A stretch of DNA of 64,000 nt from Flavobacteriales bacterium (GTDB lineage: Bacteria > Bacteroidota > Bacteroidia > Flavobacteriales > Flavobacteriaceae), in the NCBI GenBank assembly GCA_024643405.1, contig JAHENA010000003.1, forward strand, positions 30,249 to 94,248. The letters are read 5' to 3'. Shown here piece after piece: positions 1 through 11,398 of the stretch; within the stretch, counting starts at the first letter, position 1, and the number at the start of each line of letters is the position of its first letter. The translations under genes were made by a program, and so were the position numbers. A model generated the notes under the pieces. The model was given only the letters and a program-made list of their open reading frames with translations, had not been told where the DNA came from and did no database searches.

Positions 1-1508
1 TCGTTTATGGCCGTAGGTGATAAATTGTGAGAAATATTTCTTACCTGATCACAGGAGTAATCAATCATATCAATCACTTTATTAAAAAGTGTTTTATTTT
101 CTGTTGAAAGTGATTTGGGATCTATGCTTGAAAGTTGGAATTTTATAGATGACAAATCGCCATTAATTCCATCATGTAAATCTTGTGCTAAACGGATACG
201 TTCTTTTTCTTCACCTTCAATAAGCGCTTGTAGTTTTGATAAATCATGTTCTTGTTTCAGTTTATCAATTTCCAAGTTTTTTAATTTTTGTCGCTGCGTA
301 TAAAAGTACCATAAACCAAAGAACAGGAACAATAATAATATTCCACTAAATAAGGCAAATGAAAACTGGTTTTTCTTTTTTGTGAGTTCTAGTTCGTTGT
401 GCTCTAAGGCTATTTGCTTTTCAACAATTTCCTTATCTTTTCTTTCTGATTGGTATTGTTTTTCTAAAAGATTAATTTGCTTTAAATGCGTTGCGTTAAG
501 AAGTGAATCTTTTAGTTGTGAATTTCTTTTTAAATGATAAAAGGCTTTTTCGGTGTTTTTTAAGTTTTCGTAAATACTAGACAATTGTAGATGTGCTTTC
601 TCTTGAATTTCAATTGTTTCATCTATTTCAGCAATCTTTAAAGCTTCGTTTAAATATTTTATCGCCTTAGTGTAATCTTTATTAAATGCATAAGATCGTC
701 CAAGTTCTAAAATCAAATCATTTTTATAATAATTATCATTTATTTCATTAATAAAAGGAAGTGCCTTTTCAAAATATTGAATTGCTTTTTTATAGTCTTT
801 ATTCTCAAAATAATAGGTTCCAAAATTACGTTGGGCGAAATAATTTAATCGATTATCATTTAGTGTTTTTGTAATGTTATCAGCTTTTTCAAAATATTTA
901 TAAGCTTCTTCAAACCGTTTGAATTTTAAGTTAGCCAAACCTAAATCGCCTATTGCATAGGCTAAATGTTCTTTGTTGTTTTCTGGAATTATCTGTAACG
1001 ATTTATTTAAATATTCTATTTCTTTTTTATGGTTATTTAAAGAACTGTAAAAAGCAGCCAAATTCTCGTAAGACGTTCCTAATCTTGTACTGTCCTTAAT
1101 GGTTTCAAATATTTTAATGCCTTTAATATAAAAATCTATAACTTTATCAAATTCACCTTTGTATTGGTAGGTGTTGCCTAAATTAATATATAAGCCACCC
1201 GTGCCTTTTTGGTAATTGGCATCAATACTATATGGCAAAGCTAGTTTGTAATAATAAATAGCAGAATCGTAATGAGCTAAATCATTATGTACGATGCCGC
1301 TGTATTGTAACGATTTAATGACACCTATTTTAAAGCCGCTTTTTTTACTTTTTAAAAAGGTTTCTTTGTAAATTTTTAGGGCTTCGTTAGGGTTGGAAGA
1401 TTCCTTCTCATAGGCTATGTCTAGTAAGCTATTAATAGCAAGTGTGTCGTTTTGTGCAAAACTTAATTTGAAACAACATAACAAGCCTATGAACAGGAAA
1501 TACTTCAT
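1..1508 (-). CDS. TPR sensor histidine kinase, truncated by window edge
   Basis: The gene runs leftward out of the window, so only about 502 codons are seen and the ATPase domain is missing. It begins MKYFLFIGLLCCFKLSFAQ, a Sec signal peptide ending near residue 19. A long helical stretch of TPR-like repeats follows (about residues 25-370, with repeated ALKIY and AIEYF type motifs). One membrane helix comes next, then a coiled coil, then the phosphoacceptor box LAQDLHDGINGDLSS near residue 445, which is the HisKA_3 (LytS/NarL family) type with the phosphorylated His in DLHDG. This is the usual flavobacterial architecture of a periplasmic TPR sensor joined to a NarL-type kinase. Its response regulator would lie to the left, outside the window. 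The reading was made by hand from the complementary strand. The signal it senses cannot be told. Confidence 0.85.
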   Translation of the reverse strand, partial: MKYFLFIGLLCCFKLSFAQNDTLAINSLLDIAYEKESSNPNEALKIYKETFLKSKKSGFKIGVIKSLQYSGIVHNDLAHYDSAIYYYKLALPYSIDANYQKGTGGLYINLGNTYQYKGEFDKVIDFYIKGIKIFETIKDSTRLGTSYENLAAFYSSLNNHKKEIEYLNKSLQIIPENNKEHLAYAIGDLGLANLKFKRFEEAYKYFEKADNITKTLNDNRLNYFAQRNFGTYYFENKDYKKAIQYFEKALPFINEINDNYYKNDLILELGRSYAFNKDYTKAIKYLNEALKIAEIDETIEIQEKAHLQLSSIYENLKNTEKAFYHLKRNSQLKDSLLNATHLKQINLLEKQYQSERKDKEIVEKQIALEHNELELTKKKNQFSFALFSGILLLFLFFGLWYFYTQRQKLKNLEIDKLKQEHDLSKLQALIEGEEKERIRLAQDLHDGINGDLSSIKFQLSSIDPKSLSTENKTLFNKVIDMIDYSCDQVRNISHNLSPTAIN

Positions 1509-1550
1509 TTTATAAATACAAGAATGGTTATTTAAATGTAATTAATTTAT

Positions 1551-2294
1551 TTACTTTTTAATTATTTTTTTTGAAATGCATCCGTTTTCGGTTTTAATTT
1601 GAAGTAAATAAAATCCTGAAGGAACCTTTGATAGATTTATATCACCTAAATTTGTTGATTTATCTAGAACCACGCGTCCATTTAGATCAACTAATGTTAG
1701 TTTTTCTATGATATTATTTTGAATTGAAATATGAAGCATGTCTTCAACAGGGTTTGGGTACATTTTAAAATTTTCAAATACCACCTCATTGTTTGAAAGT
1801 GTACTTGTAAATTCTGGTCGTCCATACAAACTCCATTTACCATTACTGCTTTGAACCCGTATATGCAATACGTGGTCGCCAGCAGCTAAATCATTAGGAA
1901 TAGCAATATTTAATGTTTCATCTAACAAAGCACCTTGAGTAATGGCAACTGATGTCGCATTGCCAACGCCGGGGTCGGTATCAATAAAATATTCCGCAGC
2001 TACTATAGTATTATTGTCAATTTGCTCCGATTTATAAAATACTTGTCGTCCATACAAACTCCATTGGTTTTGGTTGTTTTTTGTTCTAATATGTAAAATA
2101 TGAATGCCTGAAGTAATATTGGTTGTTGGAATAGAAAATAGCTGGTTTATGGTTGTTGCTTCTGCAATTGTTAATGTATTAGCATTTCCAACACCGGGGT
2201 CTGTATCAATAAAATATTCAGCCTCGGTTATGGTATTTTGACTAGTAACTACTAGGCTGAAAAATAGAATTATTAAAGTTATATATGTTTTCAT
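1551..2294 (-). CDS. Secreted protein with two 70-residue repeats and T9SS sorting domain
   Basis: The 247-residue product starts MKTYITLIILFFSLVVTSQ, a signal peptide. A longer frame would need a TTG 21 bases upstream, so the ATG at 2294 is preferred. Two tandem repeats follow (about residues 23-90 and 97-165). Each opens with EYFIDTDPGVGNA and closes with a LHIR and WSLYGR motif. The last 75 residues match a type IX secretion C-terminal sorting domain: KMYPNPVEDMLHIS, then LVDLNGRVV, then SGFYLLQIKTENG, ending in KKIIKK. The protein is therefore probably exported across the outer membrane and anchored or released by the gliding-linked T9SS. The gene starts 10 bases after the stop of the upstream beta-helix gene and is probably co-transcribed with it. 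The function of the repeat is not recognised. Confidence 0.85.
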   Translation of the reverse strand: MKTYITLIILFFSLVVTSQNTITEAEYFIDTDPGVGNANTLTIAEATTINQLFSIPTTNITSGIHILHIRTKNNQNQWSLYGRQVFYKSEQIDNNTIVAAEYFIDTDPGVGNATSVAITQGALLDETLNIAIPNDLAAGDHVLHIRVQSSNGKWSLYGRPEFTSTLSNNEVVFENFKMYPNPVEDMLHISIQNNIIEKLTLVDLNGRVVLDKSTNLGDINLSKVPSGFYLLQIKTENGCISKKIIKK

Positions 2295-2304
2295 GATATT
2301 TATA

Positions 2305-3378
2305 TTAATTTTCAATATTAGCGTTTGCTTTTAATACCACTTGCAGATTGCTTCCTGCACCAACAATTGGGTTGTTAATGCTGATAAAAGTTGGGTAAGG
2401 TAAATCGAATGGATAACCTTTCATTTGGAATTTAAAGGCTTGACCATAAATACCTAAATCAGAACCGTCTAAGCTTGCTCCAATTGCGGGTGAACCAACT
2501 ATAAGTTTATAGTTTTTTGTATAATCAAAAATGGGGTTTTCAGGATTGCCAATGGCTGTAAATTGCGGATTGGTATTGTTTATATTATTTGTGCCGTTGA
2601 GTGCATCAATTGTTTGTCCACCATAGGCAAAGGTTAAACAGTTTTGAAAGGTTATTGTGCTAGCAGTGTTATTTATAGTTGATATAGTTGAACTCGAATT
2701 TAGTATAAACATATTATTTTTAACAACAGGGTTGTTACAGCTTTCGAAAAAAATATTGTTTGATACAACTGAACTAATAATCAAATTATTTGAAAAGGTA
2801 TCTGATGCAACAAGACCATTTGCAACCGCATTAAATCCTGCCATATTAAATATATTATTTGAAATTAGATTGTTTCCATGCGATGTTCCGTTAAACCTGA
2901 TTACATTGAAACCAGTTTGAAGGAATATATTTCCTTGTACAATCCAGTTGAATGCTTGGTATAAATCCATCCCGTTAATTCTATTATTTTGAATACGAAT
3001 ATTTGTGAATGAAGCTTCGTTTAAATCTGATATATTTGGAAATGTTAAGCCTGATATTGATGAATTTGAAGCATTGGTATTGTTTGGGATATTCCTGCTA
3101 AGGGTAATGTACCCAACTGAAGCAAATTCGCCATTTGCCAATTCTGGGCGATGTCCTATACTTCTTAAATGGATTTCTTTTACAATGGTAAAACCAGCAT
3201 AAACTATGGGCGAAGGATGTATGTAGATAATATCACCTGCTGTAGCAGCATCAATTGCTGCTTGTATGGAGCTAAACTGTGCCGCAGTTCCAGGGCGGTT
3301 ATCAACCGTCCACGTGTTTTGTGCTAAAAGGCTAGTGCAAAATAATAAAAGAGTCAATTTTAAAATAGAAGTTTTCAT
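2305..3378 (-). CDS. Secreted right-handed beta-helix-like protein
   Basis: The 357-residue protein has a signal peptide (residues 1-19, ending LLAQ). The segment SSIQAAIDAATAGDIIYIHP near residues 36-55 is typical of the start of pectate lyase-type parallel beta-helix proteins. Many short Asn-rich strands follow (NNRINGM, SNNIFNM, VSNNIFFE, VKNNMFIL), as in right-handed beta-helix rungs. No lyase active-site signature is recognised. It has no T9SS sorting domain of its own, but the downstream gene, 10 bases away, does. It may be a secreted adhesin or polysaccharide-binding protein; that is inference from fold only. Confidence 0.7.
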   Translation of the reverse strand: MKTSILKLTLLLFCTSLLAQNTWTVDNRPGTAAQFSSIQAAIDAATAGDIIYIHPSPIVYAGFTIVKEIHLRSIGHRPELANGEFASVGYITLSRNIPNNTNASNSSISGLTFPNISDLNEASFTNIRIQNNRINGMDLYQAFNWIVQGNIFLQTGFNVIRFNGTSHGNNLISNNIFNMAGFNAVANGLVASDTFSNNLIISSVVSNNIFFESCNNPVVKNNMFILNSSSTISTINNTASTITFQNCLTFAYGGQTIDALNGTNNINNTNPQFTAIGNPENPIFDYTKNYKLIVGSPAIGASLDGSDLGIYGQAFKFQMKGYPFDLPYPTFISINNPIVGAGSNLQVVLKANANIEN

Positions 3379-5736
<2,358 letters not shown>

Positions 5737-5758
5737 TTAAAAATTTCTTAAATGTGAG

Positions 5759-5797
5759 AATAGCCCTGATATGTTCACTATTTCAGGGCTATTTTTT
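5759..5797 (+). terminator. Rho-independent terminator after gyrB
   Basis: An 11-bp perfect stem (AATAGCCCTGA at 5759-5769 with TCAGGGCTATT at 5783-5793) is followed by a run of T. It lies 23 bases after the gyrB stop. Confidence 0.9.
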
Positions 5798-5870
5798 GTA
5801 AAAAAATCATAAAAAAACAGTTAAAGTGTAATTTTTTATCGATAAAATGTAATTTATTAAAATATTTTCC

Positions 5871-5878
5871 TATATTTG
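5871..5878 (+). promoter_or_regulatory. -7 element of DUF6588 gene promoter
   Basis: TATATTTG is a perfect TAnnTTTG element 21 bases before the preferred ATG, so the leader would be very short. A perfect 14-base palindrome, TTTTATCGATAAAA, lies at 5834-5847 in the place where a regulator could bind. Confidence 0.6.
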
Positions 5879-5899
5879 TTAAACCAAATTTATCATTTC

Positions 5900-6916
5900 A
5901 TGAAAAGAATTACCATCATATTATTCATTTGCTTGACTACAATAGTTATGAAAGCTCAAAATGATATAAATGGGCTTCTTGCTGCTGGTATTGAAGACAC
6001 ACAAAGATTTACGAATGATTATTTAGCACCAGGAACCAATGGGTTAATGTACAGTATTAATGCTAACTGGTTTAATACAGCGGTTGTAAAACCTTTAGGT
6101 GGCTTTGAAATTTCAGTTATTGCGAATGCCGCAACTATTGGAAATGAAAACAAATCATTCTTAATGAATACAGATTTGTATAATAATGTTGTTTTTCAAC
6201 AAGGGCCAAATTCTCAAAATGTCGCTACTGTTTTAGGTGAAAATAATCCAAACATTGACGTTGTAATAACCTATGATGACCCAATATTTGGTCAACAAAC
6301 AGAGCAAATTACACTTCCTGACGGCCTTGCTTCAGAAAACATTAATATGTTACCTGCGGCATTTATACAAGGGGCGGTGGGGTTAATAAAAGGAACAGAG
6401 ATTAAGGCTAGATTTATTCCTAAAATAAAAACAAAAGATGTTTCCTTAGCTTTATATGGTGTTGGTATTCAGCATGAATTCACCAAATGGTTGCCTGCAG
6501 ATAAAATATGGCCAGTGGCCATTTCAGGGTTGGTGGCTTATTCGCATGTAGATGGTTCTTATGATCTTACAAGTTCATCTTTAGTAAGTGGAGAAAATCA
6601 ACGCTTGGAATCTGCAATGGAAACATGGTTATTTCAATTAATGGTATCAACACAATTGCCAATTATCAATTTTTATGGTGGTCTTGGATATATTAAAGGA
6701 GAATCGCAATCAGACATATTAGGTACGTATAGAGTTTCCAATGGCATACTTACAGGTGAAGATATTGTGGATCCATTTTCTGTGTCAAGTGAAATATCTG
6801 GAGTTAGAGGAACTGTAGGTGCCAAGTTGAAATTAGGATTTTTTAGGCTTAATGCCGAATACCATCTTGCAGAATTCAACGCATTTTCAGTTGGTATAAA
6901 CTTTGGATTTAGATAA
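5900..6916 (+). CDS. DUF6588 family secreted or outer membrane protein
   Basis: The 338-residue product starts MKRITIILFICLTTIVMKAQ, a signal peptide. A longer frame would start at a TTG inside the promoter element, so the ATG at 5900 is chosen. The body has alternating strands such as KLGFFRLNAEYHLAEF and ends VGINFGFR, with a terminal aromatic/basic pattern typical of outer membrane beta-barrels. It resembles the DUF6588 family of Bacteroidota. It stands alone between two terminators. No function is known to me; a small outer membrane barrel is the simplest reading. Confidence 0.7.
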   Translation: MKRITIILFICLTTIVMKAQNDINGLLAAGIEDTQRFTNDYLAPGTNGLMYSINANWFNTAVVKPLGGFEISVIANAATIGNENKSFLMNTDLYNNVVFQQGPNSQNVATVLGENNPNIDVVITYDDPIFGQQTEQITLPDGLASENINMLPAAFIQGAVGLIKGTEIKARFIPKIKTKDVSLALYGVGIQHEFTKWLPADKIWPVAISGLVAYSHVDGSYDLTSSSLVSGENQRLESAMETWLFQLMVSTQLPIINFYGGLGYIKGESQSDILGTYRVSNGILTGEDIVDPFSVSSEISGVRGTVGAKLKLGFFRLNAEYHLAEFNAFSVGINFGFR

Positions 6917-6996
6917 AAATTAAGAAGCTTTAGCTTTTATAAAAAATATATTTAGTGTTTAGTTTTAGTTAGTTTTAATTATTTGAATTAGTCGTG

Positions 6997-7026
6997 AAAA
7001 GTGCAAGTTTTATCTTGCACTTTTTT
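6997..7026 (+). terminator. Rho-independent terminator before mdh
   Basis: An 11-bp perfect stem (AAAAGTGCAAG at 6997-7007, CTTGCACTTTT at 7014-7024) with a 6-base loop and a T run ends the DUF6588 transcript. Confidence 0.88.
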
Positions 7027-7091
7027 CATTTACACCATTATTATTTGTAATTTTACAAGATTCAAATAAATAAAATTAAATATAAAATATT

Positions 7092-8018
7092 ATGAAAGTA
7101 ACAGTAGTTGGAGCAGGAGCAGTTGGTGCAAGTTGTGCTGAATATATTGCCATTAAAAATTTCGCTTCAGAAGTTGTTTTATTAGACATTAAAGAAGGCT
7201 ATGCAGAAGGAAAAGCCATGGATTTAATGCAAACTGCTTCATTGAACGGATTCGATACAAAAATATCGGGAATCACTAATGACTACAGTAAAACAGCAAA
7301 TAGTGATATTTGTGTTATTACCTCAGGAATTCCACGTAAACCAGGTATGACTCGAGAAGAGTTAATTGGTATCAATGCGGGCATTGTAAAAACCGTCTCT
7401 TCAAGTTTAATTAAGCACTCTCCAAATACTATTATTATTGTGGTGAGTAATCCAATGGATACTATGGCCTATTTGGTTCATAAAACCACGAGTATACCAA
7501 AAAGTAAGATTATAGGTATGGGTGGCGCATTAGACTCTGCTCGTTTTAAATATCGATTGGCGGAAGCTTTAGGCGGACCAATAAGTGATGTTGATGGTAT
7601 GGTTCTTGGCGGACATAGTGATACGGGTATGATTCCATTAACACGCATGGCAACAAGAAATGGTGTGCCTGTTTCTGAATTTTTATCTGCTGACAGATTA
7701 AATGCAGTTAAGGAAGACACAAAGGTTGGAGGGGCAACACTGACTAAATTATTAGGTACTTCTGCTTGGTATGCACCTGGTGCTGCAGTTTCATCTCTGG
7801 TCCAAGCCATTGCTTGTGATCAGAAAAAAATGTTTCCTTGTTCAGTAATGCTTGAGGGAGAATATGGTTTAAACGATATTTGTCTTGGTGTTCCAGTAAT
7901 ATTAGGTAAAAATGGTATTGAAAAAATAGTTAATATCGAGCTTAATAAGGCAGAAAAGGATAATATGAAAGTGAGTGCCGAGGCTGTTAAAGCTGTTAAT
8001 GATCTATTAGAATTATAA
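7092..8018 (+). CDS. mdh: Malate dehydrogenase
   Basis: The 308-residue enzyme interconverts malate and oxaloacetate with NAD in the TCA cycle. The Rossmann motif VVGAGAVGASCAEYIA (residues 4-19) and the acidic NAD-selecting residue in LLDIKEG are visible. The substrate loop ITSGIPRKPGMTREEL carries the active-site arginines. VVSNPMDTMAYL and the catalytic histidine in LGGHSDTGMIPL follow. The length and the LDH-like type (about 310 residues) are as in other Bacteroidota and Chlorobi. The gene is flanked by terminators on both sides and is probably transcribed alone. Confidence 0.96.
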   Translation: MKVTVVGAGAVGASCAEYIAIKNFASEVVLLDIKEGYAEGKAMDLMQTASLNGFDTKISGITNDYSKTANSDICVITSGIPRKPGMTREELIGINAGIVKTVSSSLIKHSPNTIIIVVSNPMDTMAYLVHKTTSIPKSKIIGMGGALDSARFKYRLAEALGGPISDVDGMVLGGHSDTGMIPLTRMATRNGVPVSEFLSADRLNAVKEDTKVGGATLTKLLGTSAWYAPGAAVSSLVQAIACDQKKMFPCSVMLEGEYGLNDICLGVPVILGKNGIEKIVNIELNKAEKDNMKVSAEAVKAVNDLLEL

Positions 8019-8096
8019 CATTTTATTAATATAAAATGACATACTTTAAGATGGTCAAAAGGGTATTGACAAGTAAGTAAATTTTAATAAAAAATA

Positions 8097-8127
8097 AGGG
8101 CAGCATAATAGTTGCTCTTTTTTTTTA
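8097..8127 (+). terminator. Probable terminator after mdh
   Basis: An 8-bp stem with two G-T pairs (AGGGCAGC at 8097-8104, GTTGCTCT at 8111-8118) is followed by a long T tract. Confidence 0.65.
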
Positions 8128-8144
8128 TAAATCTCGTAATTATA

Positions 8145-8175
8145 TTGTCAATTCTATGTGTAAATCATATATTTG
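8145..8175 (+). promoter_or_regulatory. secDF promoter, -33 and -7 elements
   Basis: TTG at 8145-8147 is followed after 20 bases by TATATTTG at 8168-8175. This is a good match to the Bacteroidota vegetative promoter (TTG, 19-21 bases, TAnnTTTG). The leader would be about 40 bases. Confidence 0.7.
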
Positions 8176-8222
8176 CTCGTTTTAAAAAATTCAACGAATA
8201 AAATTAATTAATTTAATAAATA

Positions 8223-11200
8223 ATGCAGAATAAAGGATTAGTAAAACTATTTGCAGTTTTGTTTGGATTGGTAAGTATTTATCAATTGTCTTTTACGTTT
8301 AAAGCAAATCAAATAGAAAGAAATGCAAAAGAAATTGCTATAAGTAAAGTTTCCGATACAGAAGTTGATTACAGGGCTAAAAGGAGTAATGAAGAGGCAA
8401 ATTATTTAGAATCAATTGCTACAGATACTGTCTTTAACATAGGTATTGCAAAATTCACTTATAATGAAGTGAAAGAAAAAGCAATGAATCTTGGTTTAGA
8501 CTTGAAAGGCGGTATTAATGTCATACTTCAAGTATCAGTCAAAGACATTTTAAAAGGATTGGCAAATAATAGCACAAATCCTATTTTCAATAAAGCTTTG
8601 GACGATGCTTCTGAACTTCAAAAAAACAGTCAAAACACCTATTTAGAAGATTTTTTTAAAGCATTTGATGCTATTAAAGGGGACACGAAATTAGCATCTC
8701 CTGATATATTTTATACCAAAGCATTAGACGGTGAAATAGATGGCAGTATGTCTGATGACGAGGTAAAACAAGTGATTCAAACAAAAATTGATGAATCCAT
8801 TATTTCTGCATTTGAAGTATTGCGTAAGCGTATTGATGAATTTGGAGTTACGTCTCCAAACATTCAACGTTTGGGTACATCAGGGAGAATTCTTGTAGAA
8901 TTACCAGGTGTAAAGGACATAGAACGTGCAACGGGATTATTACAAAGTACCGCTCAATTGGAGTTTTGGGATGCTTATAAAGGTGAAGACTATTTTACAT
9001 TTTTATCTCAAGCTAACGAAGTATTAAAAGGGATTGTAAACCCAAAACCTGAAGCCCAAAAGGCGGAAGGTGATGATGAGGAAAATGCGACAGATTCTAA
9101 AATTGATGAACTTTTAGGAGATACAACTACAGATTCAACGGCTGTAGCTGCTAATCCTTTATTTGATTTAATAAGAGGTCAAGGATATCCTGGAGGACCA
9201 GTCATCGCTAAATTCGAAATTAAAGATAAAGCTAAGGTTGCTGAGTATTTAAACATGCCTCAAGTGAGAGCATTACTTCCGGTGGAGCAACGTTATGTGA
9301 AATTTGCATTTGGTAAACCAGAAAAAGACAGTGAGTTAATTGATTTATATGCTTTAATAGGTAACAGAGATAATACACCAGAGTTAAGTGGAGCCGTTGT
9401 AACTGATGCAAGAAATGCTTTTGGTCCAACAGGTAAGCCAGAAGTGTCTATGCAAATGAATGCTAAAGGTGCTAAAATCTGGGAAGAAATGACGGGTCGT
9501 GCATACAGCCAAGGTACACAAATTGCAATTGTTTTAGATAATATTGTGTATTCTGCGCCTGGAGTAACTTCAGGCCCAATTGCTGGTGGAAATTCATCTA
9601 TATCAGGAAGTTTTACTTTAAATGAAGCGGTGGATTTAGCGAACGTTTTGCGTGCGGGTAAATTACCGGCAAGAGCAGATATTATTCAAAGTGAAGTAGT
9701 AGGACCATCATTAGGCCAAGAGGCTATTGACAATGGTAAAGTATCATTTTTAATTGCATTGGCATTAGTTTTGGTTTGGATGATTGTGTATTACGGTAAA
9801 GCAGGTGGTTTTGCTGATATTGCCATGGCATTGAATATTCTATTAATTTTTGGGATTCTCTCTGGATTGGGTGCCGTGTTAACACTACCTGGAATTGCGG
9901 GTATTGTGCTTACCATTGGTATGTCAGTGGATGCGAACGTTATTATTTATGAGCGTATTCGAGAGGAAATCGCAAAAGGGAAAGGGTTAAAAGAAGCCAT
10001 TCAAGATGGTTTTAGTAATGCCTTATCTTCAATTTTAGATGCGAATATTACTACTGGTTTAACAGCCCTAATATTATTTATATTCGGAACTGGTCCAATT
10101 AAAGGATTTGCAACAACCTTATTGATAGGTATTGGAACTTCATTGTTTACCGCTATTTTTATTACTAGATTATTAATAGACTGGTATGTTAACAGAGGAG
10201 GTAAATTTGATTTCTCGACAGCGTTGACTAAAAATCTTTTTAGAAACCTAAATATTGAGTTCCTTCAAAAACGTAAAATCGCTTATGTGGTTTCTGGAGC
10301 ATTTTTAGTAATAAGTTTGGGCTCATTATTAACTGAAGGATTAGATCAAGGTGTGGACTTTGTAGGAGGTAGAACGTATCAGGTGCGCTTTGCACAAGAT
10401 GTGAATCCAACAGAAATTACAGCAACATTGTCAAACGCTTTTGGTAGTGCTGATGCGAAAACTTTTGGTGATGCCAATCAGTTAAAAATAACCACGAAGT
10501 ATAAAGTTAATGAAACTGGAGCAGAGGTTGATGAACAAATCAGACTTGAATTATACAAAGCATTGCAACCTCATTTAGACGGTTTATCTTATGAGGATTT
10601 CATAAGTGATGCAGACACCAAAACAGTTGGTTTAATGAAGTATTATAAGGTGACACCTACCATTGCAGATGATATTAAACAAGCTTCATTTTGGGCGATT
10701 TTAGGTTCTTTAATTGTAGTGTTCCTATACATATTAATGCGATTTAAAAAGTGGCAATTCTCCTTGGGAGCGGTATTAGCGGTTTTTCATGATGTATTAA
10801 TTGTACTTGGTGTGTTCTCGTTAACTTATAAGTTCTTACCATTTAGTATGGAAATTGACCAAGCTTTTATTGCCGCCATATTAACTGTAATTGGATATTC
10901 ATTAAACGATACTGTTATTGTTTTTGACAGAATTAGAGAATATTTGAATGAGCACTCAAGTTGGAATTTTGGTAAAGTTGTAAATGTGTCTTTAAGTAGT
11001 ACTTTGGGTAGAACTTTAAACACCTCTTCAACTACTTTAGTGGTATTATTAGCGATATTTATTTTTGGTGGAGATTCTATTAGAGGATTTATGTTCGCCT
11101 TAATCGTTGGTATTGTAGTAGGTACTTATTCTTCATTATTCATTGCAACACCTTTAATGTACGACACTATAAGTAATGCTGAGAAAAGAAAAGGAAGAGA

Positions 11201-11237
11201 AAGCGCTATAGCTCAAAAGCAAAAAGCTGTAAAATAA
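8223..11237 (+). CDS. secDF: Fused protein translocase SecDF
   Basis: The 1004-residue inner membrane protein combines SecD and SecF, which use the proton gradient to help pull proteins out of the Sec channel. The SecD half (residues 1 to about 660) has an N-terminal helix, NLGLDLKGGINVILQV (the conserved D1 motif), the large P1 periplasmic domain, and six membrane helices with GMSVDANVIIYERIREE. The SecF half (from about 680) shows GVDFVGGRTYQVRF and GYSLNDTVIVFDRIREYL. An acidic, Asp/Glu/Thr-rich segment near residues 278-310 lies within the P1 region and looks like a family-variable linker. Fusion is the rule in Bacteroidota. The gene is transcribed alone. Confidence 0.96.
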   Translation: MQNKGLVKLFAVLFGLVSIYQLSFTFKANQIERNAKEIAISKVSDTEVDYRAKRSNEEANYLESIATDTVFNIGIAKFTYNEVKEKAMNLGLDLKGGINVILQVSVKDILKGLANNSTNPIFNKALDDASELQKNSQNTYLEDFFKAFDAIKGDTKLASPDIFYTKALDGEIDGSMSDDEVKQVIQTKIDESIISAFEVLRKRIDEFGVTSPNIQRLGTSGRILVELPGVKDIERATGLLQSTAQLEFWDAYKGEDYFTFLSQANEVLKGIVNPKPEAQKAEGDDEENATDSKIDELLGDTTTDSTAVAANPLFDLIRGQGYPGGPVIAKFEIKDKAKVAEYLNMPQVRALLPVEQRYVKFAFGKPEKDSELIDLYALIGNRDNTPELSGAVVTDARNAFGPTGKPEVSMQMNAKGAKIWEEMTGRAYSQGTQIAIVLDNIVYSAPGVTSGPIAGGNSSISGSFTLNEAVDLANVLRAGKLPARADIIQSEVVGPSLGQEAIDNGKVSFLIALALVLVWMIVYYGKAGGFADIAMALNILLIFGILSGLGAVLTLPGIAGIVLTIGMSVDANVIIYERIREEIAKGKGLKEAIQDGFSNALSSILDANITTGLTALILFIFGTGPIKGFATTLLIGIGTSLFTAIFITRLLIDWYVNRGGKFDFSTALTKNLFRNLNIEFLQKRKIAYVVSGAFLVISLGSLLTEGLDQGVDFVGGRTYQVRFAQDVNPTEITATLSNAFGSADAKTFGDANQLKITTKYKVNETGAEVDEQIRLELYKALQPHLDGLSYEDFISDADTKTVGLMKYYKVTPTIADDIKQASFWAILGSLIVVFLYILMRFKKWQFSLGAVLAVFHDVLIVLGVFSLTYKFLPFSMEIDQAFIAAILTVIGYSLNDTVIVFDRIREYLNEHSSWNFGKVVNVSLSSTLGRTLNTSSTTLVVLLAIFIFGGDSIRGFMFALIVGIVVGTYSSLFIATPLMYDTISNAEKRKGRESAIAQKQKAVK

Positions 11238-11255
11238 ATAAATTAAGTAATATTT

Positions 11256-11292
11256 AAAAAAAGCCTGTTAACATATGTTAATAGGCTTTTTT
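11256..11292 (+). terminator. Rho-independent terminator after secDF
   Basis: A stem of AAAAAGCCTGTTAACA with TGTTAATAGGCTTTTT (one G-T pair) is followed by T, 18 bases after the secDF stop. Confidence 0.85.
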
Positions 11293-11340
11293 AATTTAAA
11301 TATCAATAAAGTATTGAGAACAACAAAGCCTTTATTTATA

Positions 11341-11348
11341 TACATTTG
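11341..11348 (+). promoter_or_regulatory. -7 element before the ATP-grasp gene
   Basis: TACATTTG matches TAnnTTTG. It lies 50 bases before the proposed TTG start codon. A TTG at 11314-11316 is 24 bases away, longer than the usual spacing. Confidence 0.5.
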
Positions 11349-11398
11349 TTAAATAATTTATAACTACCAACAAATTATAATTAAATTAAACTTTCCAA

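Noticed and set aside
115-303. Short plus-strand frame at the left edge
   Set aside because: It is antisense to the HisKA_3 box and coiled coil of the truncated kinase gene.
2305-3378. Beta-helix protein considered as a pectate lyase
   Set aside because: No lyase active-site residues or calcium motif were recognised; only the fold is supported.
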